Assembly: GCF_019458025.1 (NCBI RefSeq)
Contig: NZ_JAHZUY010000026.1
Coordinates: forward strand, 1-46,253
Direction of reading: 5' to 3'
Origin: Caldovatus aquaticus
GTDB lineage: Bacteria; Pseudomonadota; Alphaproteobacteria; Acetobacterales; Acetobacteraceae
Length of the DNA stretch: 46,253 bases
This document shows, piece by piece, positions 41,331 through 46,253 of the stretch (position 1 is its first letter; the number at the start of each line of letters is the position of its first letter). A program made the position numbers and the translations under genes. Below the pieces are notes generated by a model that did no database searches, was not told the origin of the DNA, and saw only the letters and a program-made list of their open reading frames with translations.

Positions 41331-43873
41331 TCGACCTGAACGACGCCGGTATGGCGCCGGCCCGCCACGACCTGGCGGAGATCCGGCGGCGCCTCGCCGC
41401 GACGGCGCGGGAGTGGCTGCCGCCACTGTTCCCGAACGCGCGGCGCTCGCCGGACGGCAGGACGCTGCGCTGCGCCGACCTCTCCGGCCGGGCGCCCCGC
41501 GGCGAGGGCTCCTGCGTCATCCACCTCGAGGGGCGCTTCGCCGGCTGGGGCTTCGATCACGCCACCGGCGAGAGCGCGGGGCCGATCGACATGCTCGCCC
41601 ACGGCACCGGCGCGGCGGATGCCCGCCTCTTTGACGAGGCCGCGCGCCTTGCCCGCATGGATCGGCCGGCGCCGCCGCCGCGCGCGCCCGAGCCGAGGCC
41701 GGACCACAGCCGGGAGGTCGCGCGCATCCTGGACGGATGCGTTCCGCCCGCGGGGACGCCGGCGGAGACCTACCTCAGGGGCCGCGGCCTCGCCCTGCCG
41801 GACAGCCCCGACCTGCTGTTCCATCCCGACCTCGCCGACTTCGAGAGCCGGCGCGGCTGGCCCGGCATGGTCGCGCTGGTGCGGGACGCGGTCGGCGAGG
41901 CCACCGGCGGCATCCACCGCACCTACCTGCTCGACGACGGCTCGGGGAAAGCGCCGCCGGGCAAGAAGATGCTCGGGCCCGTCGCCGGCGGGACGGTGCG
42001 GCTCGCGCCGATGCCCGGGGACGGGCGGATCGGCGTGGCCGAGGGGATCGAGACCGCGCTCGCCGCCATGGCCCTGTTCGGCGTCCCCACCATGGCGGCG
42101 CTCTCGGCCGACGGGCTGCGGCGCTGGCGGTGGCCGGAGGGCACCACCCACGTCACCATCTTCGCCGATGCCGGGCATGCCGGCATGCAGGCCGCGGCGA
42201 CGCTGGCGGACCGGCTGAACCTGGCGGACATCCCCTCGCGCATCCTCGCCCCGCTGCACGGCGACGACTTCAACGACGACCTGCGGCGCGGCGCGACCGC
42301 GGCGGATTACGACGAACGGCAGCCGGCCCCCCGGCCGGATCCGCCCGCGGCCGCACCAGGGCCGGCCACGGTCGAGGAACTGCTCGCCACCGCCGCCGAC
42401 CTCACCCGCCCGCCCGACGCCGCGCCGCTCTCCGACCTGCTCGGCCGGTTGGCGATGGCCCGCCTCGATCCGCTGCCCGAGCGTCAGGTCCTCGCCGCGG
42501 TGAAGACCGCCACCGGCATCGCCGTCTCCATCCTGGAGAAGCAGCTGGCCGAGCTCCGGCGGCGGCTGAACGCCACGGGCGACGTGCGGCGCGCGCCGGT
42601 CCGGCCGCCCTGGGCCTCACTGCTGCGGATCGACGCCGGCGGCGCGCCGGAGCGCAACGAGGCCAACGTCATCACCGCGCTCTCGCTCGACGCCGCCTTC
42701 GCCGGCGCCCTGGTGTTCGACGAGTTCAGCCAGGAGATCATGGTGGCGCGCGCCTTGCCCTGGGACCCGCCGGGCGCACCGCTGCCCCGGCCCTGGGGCG
42801 AAGCCGACGACGTGCGCTGCGCCGAATGGCTGCAGCGGCACGAGATCAACGTCCCGCCCGTCGTCGTCGGCCGCAGCGTCGTCGCCGTGGCGCGCAACAC
42901 CCGCGTCCATCCGGTGCGCGACTACCTGGAGGCGCTGGCCTGGGACGGCACGCCGCGGCTCGACGCCTGGGCGGTCACCTACCTCGGCGCCGAGGACACG
43001 CCGCTCCACCGCAGCATGGCCTCGCTGTGGATGGTCTCGGCGGTCGCGCGGATCATGCAGCCCGGCTGCAAGGCCGACCACATGCTGATCCTGGAGGGAC
43101 CCCAGGGCATCCGGAAGTCGACCGCGCTGAAGGTGCTCGCCTCCGAGCCCTGGTTCACCGACGAGCTCGCCGAGCTCGGCTCGAAGGACGCGGCGCAGCA
43201 GATGCGCGGCGTGTGGATCATCGAGATGGCGGAGCTGGACGCCATCGGCCAGGCGGACGTGTCGCGCATCAAGGCGTTCCTCAGCCGCACCACGGACCGC
43301 TACCGGCCGCCCTACGAGCGCTACGTCGTCACCGTGCCGCGGCAATGCGTCTTCGCGGGGACGGTGAACCCGGACACCTATCTGCGCGACGAGACCGGCA
43401 ACCGGCGCTTCTGGCCGCTGCGCTGCGGCGACATCGACCTGGACGGGCTGCGGCGCGACCGCGACCAGCTCTGGGCCGAGGCCGTCGCACGCTACCGGGC
43501 AGGCGCGCCCTGGTGGATCGAGGACCGGGCCCTGATTGCCGAGGCCAGCGCGGCGCAGGAGGCACGCTACCAGGGCGACGCCTGGGACGCGCGAATCGAG
43601 CGCTGGCTCGTCTCCGAGCGCAGGCCGGTGAATGTCGGCGTCGGTCACTTCGAGGACTGGCAGGAGCGCTTCGTGCCGCGCGCGCAGCCGCTGACCGACG
43701 TCTCGATCGGCGAGGTGCTGGAGCAGGCGCTCGGCATCGAGCCCGCGAAGTGGACGCGGGCCGACCAGATGCGGGTCGGCGCGTTCTTCCGCGCTAGGAA
43801 GTGGGTGAAGTACCGCACGAAGACCCCGCCCCGGGAGTGGCGCTACGTGGCGCCGGGGACGCCGGTGCCATGA
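41327..43873 (+). CDS. Phage primase-helicase (Toprim plus VapE-type ATPase)
   Basis: 848-residue replication protein. Zinc-free N-terminal region with a DUF7146-like start (IHLEGRFAGWGFDHATGESA), then a Toprim domain with Glu239 in GVAEGIETALAAMALFG and Asp281 in VTIFADAGHAG. The C-terminal half has a Walker A EGPQGIRKST (590-599), Walker B WIIEMAELD (630-638) and a late arginine motif TGNRRFWPLRC, typical of virulence-associated E helicases. It should initiate element replication. The GTCCAACCT array begins 16 nt after its stop. Confidence 0.92.
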   Translation: MIDLNDAGMAPARHDLAEIRRRLAATAREWLPPLFPNARRSPDGRTLRCADLSGRAPRGEGSCVIHLEGRFAGWGFDHATGESAGPIDMLAHGTGAADARLFDEAARLARMDRPAPPPRAPEPRPDHSREVARILDGCVPPAGTPAETYLRGRGLALPDSPDLLFHPDLADFESRRGWPGMVALVRDAVGEATGGIHRTYLLDDGSGKAPPGKKMLGPVAGGTVRLAPMPGDGRIGVAEGIETALAAMALFGVPTMAALSADGLRRWRWPEGTTHVTIFADAGHAGMQAAATLADRLNLADIPSRILAPLHGDDFNDDLRRGATAADYDERQPAPRPDPPAAAPGPATVEELLATAADLTRPPDAAPLSDLLGRLAMARLDPLPERQVLAAVKTATGIAVSILEKQLAELRRRLNATGDVRRAPVRPPWASLLRIDAGGAPERNEANVITALSLDAAFAGALVFDEFSQEIMVARALPWDPPGAPLPRPWGEADDVRCAEWLQRHEINVPPVVVGRSVVAVARNTRVHPVRDYLEALAWDGTPRLDAWAVTYLGAEDTPLHRSMASLWMVSAVARIMQPGCKADHMLILEGPQGIRKSTALKVLASEPWFTDELAELGSKDAAQQMRGVWIIEMAELDAIGQADVSRIKAFLSRTTDRYRPPYERYVVTVPRQCVFAGTVNPDTYLRDETGNRRFWPLRCGDIDLDGLRRDRDQLWAEAVARYRAGAPWWIEDRALIAEASAAQEARYQGDAWDARIERWLVSERRPVNVGVGHFEDWQERFVPRAQPLTDVSIGEVLEQALGIEPAKWTRADQMRVGAFFRARKWVKYRTKTPPREWRYVAPGTPVP

Positions 43874-43888
43874 CACGGCGGCGCTCCT

Positions 43889-44174
43889 GTCCAACCTCGT
43901 CCAACCTCGTCCAACCTGCGCGGCGGAGGTTGGACAGCCGGAAGCGCAGGTTTTCTGCGGCTTTCCACGCGATCACTCCGTCTCGTCCAACCTGTCCAAC
44001 CTTTTCCCTCAGAGTAATGCGCGAAGGGTGTGGGTCGGCCGGACATACATTTTCCTATACGGGGTATGGGGAGGGGTTGGCAGGTTGGACAGGTTGGACG
44101 GAGCCGTCTAACTCTCTGATGTACAACAGTAATTCTTGTCCAACCTGCCCGGGCCAGGTTGGACCGGGTTGGAC
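43889..44174. repeat. GTCCAACCT array, candidate replication origin
   Basis: Ten exact copies of the 9-mer plus one with a single mismatch. Forward at 43889, 43899, 43909, 43985, 43994 and 44138. Reverse (AGGTTGGAC) at 43927, 44082, 44091 and 44156; near-match at 44166. Forward/reverse pairs form hairpins at 43909-43935 and 44138-44164 with 9-nt spacers, and an 18-bp perfect inverted repeat (43985-44002, 44082-44099) surrounds 79 bp. AT-richer stretches lie at 44041-44060 and 44107-44137. No credible gene covers 43874-44321. Confidence 0.85.
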
Positions 44175-44321
44175 GACGGACCTCCGGCAGGGCCGCAGCC
44201 CGATCGCCCGAGGACCGCCAGCCCTCTCGGTCAAGCCCTTCAAGCCGGGCAGCGACGGCGAGCTCCGCCAAGAACCGCGCCGTCGCCGCCCCCACCACGA
44301 TGATCCCCTCTCGGAGACCCC

Positions 44322-44900
44322 ATGGCTCCCTCGACTCTCCCCATGCCCACCGCCCATGCAAGCGGGCCACCGATCGCGGCCCCGCTCCCCGTGACCCTCC
44401 GGCATCCCGCTGTCCTCGCCCTCGACCTCGGCACCACCACCGGCTGGGCGCTGCGCGGCCAGGACGGCACCATCACCTCCGGCACCATCACCTCCGGCAC
44501 CATCACCTCCGGCACCATGACCTTCCGCCCAAGCCGCTTCGAGGGCGGGGGCATGCGCTTCCTGCGCTTCAAGCGCTGGCTGACCGAGATGAAGCAGCTC
44601 AGCGGCGGCATCGAGTCGATGGTGTACGAGCAGGTCCGCCGCCATGCGGGTGTCGACGCCTCCCACGCCTATGGCGGCTGGCTCGCGATCCTGTCCGCAT
44701 GGTGCGAGCACCATGGCATTCCCTACCAGGGCGTGCCGGTCGGCACGATCAAGCGCTTCGCCACGGGCCGCGGCAACGCCGACAAGGCGGCGATGATCGC
44801 GGCAATCCGCGCCCGCGGCTTCGCACCCGCCGACGACAACGAGGCCGACGCCGTCGCCTTGCTGCTCTGGGTCATCGAGGGTCAGGGAGGCACGGCATGA
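44322..44900 (+). CDS. RuvC-like Holliday-junction resolvase
   Basis: 192-residue RNase H-fold nuclease. Acidic residues: Asp35 in VLALDLGTTTGWAL (31-44), Glu103 in MVYEQVR, and the C-terminal cluster DDNEADAVALL (171-181). An in-frame repeat SGTIT (three perfect 15-bp units plus a partial one) extends the beta-hairpin after strand 2. The N-terminal 28 residues are Pro/Ala-rich. GGAG precedes ATG 44322. Resolves branched DNA before packaging. Overlaps the next gene by ATGA. Confidence 0.87.
   Translation: MAPSTLPMPTAHASGPPIAAPLPVTLRHPAVLALDLGTTTGWALRGQDGTITSGTITSGTITSGTMTFRPSRFEGGGMRFLRFKRWLTEMKQLSGGIESMVYEQVRRHAGVDASHAYGGWLAILSAWCEHHGIPYQGVPVGTIKRFATGRGNADKAAMIAAIRARGFAPADDNEADAVALLLWVIEGQGGTA
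44466..44522 (+). repeat. 15-bp tandem repeat inside the RuvC-like gene
   Basis: GGCACCATCACCTCC occurs at 44466, 44481 and 44496, then a partial unit GGCACCATGACC at 44511. The reading frame is kept, coding GTITS units. Likely a slippage expansion; copy number may vary among relatives. Confidence 0.9.
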
Positions 44901-45124
44901 GGCTACCCACCGCGCCGGCACTGCCGCGATGCTCCCTCGACATCGGCCGCAGCCCGACCAGCGAGGCCGAGCTGAACGCCATGCGCGCCGCCGCCTGGCA
45001 CCGGCAGGGTGTCGCCGTGATCCCGATCGACGAGATCACCGATCCCTGGCTGCGGCAGGCCCTCACCAACGAGGCCAATCGCCGCTGGGGGCGGCGCCAG
45101 GGAGGGCCTGCGCATGGCCGGTAG
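44897..45124 (+). CDS. Small hypothetical phage protein
   Basis: 75 residues (CSLDIGRSPTSEAELNAMRA, AAWHRQGVAVIPIDEI, WLRQALTNEANRRWGRRQGG). ATG overlaps the RuvC-like gene stop (ATGA), and the end overlaps the next gene by 11 nt. The AAWHRQGVAVIPIDEITDPW segment looks like a small alpha/beta fold. Unknown family; gene reality is supported by the tight overlaps and codon use. Confidence 0.65.
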   Translation: MRLPTAPALPRCSLDIGRSPTSEAELNAMRAAAWHRQGVAVIPIDEITDPWLRQALTNEANRRWGRRQGGPAHGR

Positions 45125-45668
45125 GCGCAAGGCCAGGCGGGCTGCGCCGCCGCGCGAGGACCTGTCGCGGCCCTCCAAGTGGCGGCTGCAGCATGGCGGC
45201 TTCTCCGAGCCGATCCGCGAGGCCGACCCCGAGACCGGCACGCCGGTACTGCATCGCCGCGCCGTCGACACCCTCGGCCTGATGCTGGCCAACGGCACCA
45301 TCACCCAGGAGATGCACGAGGCAGGCTGCATCTTCCGGACGCTGTTCCGCTCGGCGGCGCTGGATGGCATCGCCACCTCGCAGCTGATCCGACTGGCGGG
45401 CGCGACGCACGGCGACGTCTCGAACCGGCAGCTCGACGCGCGACGGCGCGTGGCCGAGGCGCTCGACGCGCTGGGCGGCCACGACAGCCCCGGCGGCTCC
45501 TGCGCCTGGTTCGTCATCGGGCTGGAGTTCTCGGTCCGCGAGTGGGCGATGCGCCAGGGCTGGGCGGGACGGCCGGTGCATGGGCCCGTGGCGCAGGGCA
45601 TCCTCGTCGCGGCCCTCGGCATGCTGGCGAAGCACTTCGGGCTGACGCCGCGGCAGCGGGCGGCGTGA
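45114..45668 (+). CDS. DUF6456-like phage protein
   Basis: 184 residues. Conserved core: HRRAVDTLGLMLANGTITQE, MHEAGCIFRTLFRSAALDG and SCAWFVIGLEFSVREWAMRQ, GWAGRPVHGPVAQGIL, VAALGMLAKHFG near the C-terminus. This resembles DUF6456, a helical family found next to phage and gene-transfer-agent packaging genes. Possibly a small DNA-binding adaptor. The basic N-terminus (RRKARRAAPPRE) could bind nucleic acid. Function not established. Confidence 0.75.
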   Translation: MAGRRKARRAAPPREDLSRPSKWRLQHGGFSEPIREADPETGTPVLHRRAVDTLGLMLANGTITQEMHEAGCIFRTLFRSAALDGIATSQLIRLAGATHGDVSNRQLDARRRVAEALDALGGHDSPGGSCAWFVIGLEFSVREWAMRQGWAGRPVHGPVAQGILVAALGMLAKHFGLTPRQRAA

Positions 45669-45975
45669 CGCGGCGCGGCTGGGACGGCGCGCACCATCCC
45701 GGCCGCGCTGTTACAATTCACCCTATGGCGACCCGCAAATCGATGCGGCTAGACTCCGGACACGTAGAGAAGGTGCGCAGGCACCGCGGCTGCACAGCCA
45801 CTCTGCGGAACGATGGCGACCGTGGCTCGCGCGCTGCAGGGTCCTTCCTGGGCCTGGCGTATGCGGGACGCGGAAGCGCGCGAGGTTCCCAGCGTCAGCC
45901 CCGTTTTCCAGGTTGCCAGCGCCGCCAGGTTGCCAGCCGCGGCGCCCCCTCCGTTCCACCATCACGCAGGTCCCG
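45669..45975. other. Intergenic region with a direct repeat
   Basis: 307 bp without a convincing gene. CCAGGTTGCCAGC occurs at 45908-45920 and 45925-45937, a 17-bp period. Its AGGTTG core resembles that of the 43889-44174 array. No clear promoter boxes are seen; the ParB-domain gene starts 38 nt after the second copy. Confidence 0.6.
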
Positions 45976-46253
45976 ATGCCCCAGGCCCCATGGGCTGCGA
46001 GCGCCGTCGAGGCGCGCGCGGTCGCCTCGCTGCTGCCCTATGCCGGCAACGCGCGCACGCATTCGCCCGAGCAGGTGGCGCAGATCGCGGCCAGCATCCT
46101 CGAGTTCGGCTTCGTCGCGCCGGTGCTGGTGGACGAGCGCGGCGAGCTCATCGCCGGCCACGGCCGGCTGCTGGCCGCGCAGTCCCTCGGCCTGGAGACG
46201 GTGCCGACGATCGTCCGCGCCGGCCTGACCGCGGCGCAGAAGGCCGCCTATCG
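45976..46253 (+). CDS. ParB/Srx-domain protein, N-terminal part (likely phage DNA methylase or partition protein)
   Basis: The first 92 residues, cut by the right edge. ParB N-terminal domain: ARAVASLLPYAGNARTHSPE, QVAQIAASILEFGFVAPVLV and the GELIAGHGRLLAAQSLGLETVPTIV motif (GHGR). In phages this domain is often fused to an adenine-specific DNA methyltransferase near terminase genes, so that is a likely continuation. A stand-alone ParB-like nuclease is the alternative. Start ATG 45976. Confidence 0.85.
   Translation, partial: MPQAPWAASAVEARAVASLLPYAGNARTHSPEQVAQIAASILEFGFVAPVLVDERGELIAGHGRLLAAQSLGLETVPTIVRAGLTAAQKAAY

Noticed and set aside
43889-44174. CRISPR-like repeat spacing
   Set aside because: Repeat unit is only 9 bp, occurs in both orientations, spacing is irregular and no cas genes are near.
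43801-44394. Open frame across the GTCCAACCT array
   Set aside because: The product is mostly translated repeats (SCPTSSNLVQ type) with no family features, overlaps the end of the primase gene out of frame, and an antisense frame is also open. Treated as non-coding.
45723-45965. Minus-strand short frame before the ParB-domain gene
   Set aside because: Low-complexity product and no motif; region contains direct repeats instead.

Overview
The window is very GC-rich with dense, often overlapping genes. Its chromosomal part carries DUF1674/SdhAF4 beside htpX, an Mla/MCE operon, several orphan TctC (Bug-type) receptors, a DUF892 protein and an OmpR/EnvZ-like pair. This points to an alphaproteobacterium of the Rhodospirillales, most likely Acetobacteraceae (Roseomonas-like). 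That placement is inferred from gene content and base composition, not from a marker gene.

Layout. (a) 1-20309, chromosomal backbone: M48 protease plus LemA, a response regulator/histidine kinase pair with putative direct-repeat binding sites, an AlkA-like glycosylase, an aminotransferase, a YqaE-like protein, an MDR oxidoreductase divergent from an MFS exporter, DUF1674, htpX, two TctC receptors, a luciferase-like oxidoreductase, an epoxide hydrolase, a duplicated-domain secreted protein, a four-gene MCE lipid-transport operon, a DUF892 protein and tRNA-Arg(CCT). (b) 20310-28590, a defence locus directly downstream of the tRNA: one operon hsdM-darT-darG-hsdS-hsdR, in which a DarT/DarG DNA ADP-ribosylation toxin-antitoxin pair is embedded, with start/stop overlaps, inside a type I restriction-modification operon. 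(c) 28611-46253, a phage-like element that runs off the right edge: a composite inverted repeat (possible attachment site or operator), a four-gene serine-recombinase cassette, an ImmA/XRE-type control region, and then a rightward early operon.

The rightward operon encodes a sigma-like protein, two unknown proteins, a Sak4-type ATPase, a DUF669-like protein (interrupted), a DUF6511-like protein, a PD-(D/E)XK nuclease with an iron-sulfur cysteine set, an SF1 helicase, a Toprim/VapE primase-helicase, a RuvC-like resolvase and finally a ParB-domain protein. Two HNH endonuclease genes sit between the replication genes. An IS3-family element has cleanly split the DUF669-like gene; removing it and one 4-bp target duplication restores the reading frame exactly.

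Between the primase and the resolvase lies a non-coding stretch (43874-44321) with ten exact copies of the 9-mer GTCCAACCT in both orientations around AT-richer segments. It looks like a replication origin or a protein-loading site.

The two least ordinary items are the DarTG-in-type-I-RM operon and the GTCCAACCT array. Many genes in part (c) have recognisable phage families but no assigned function.
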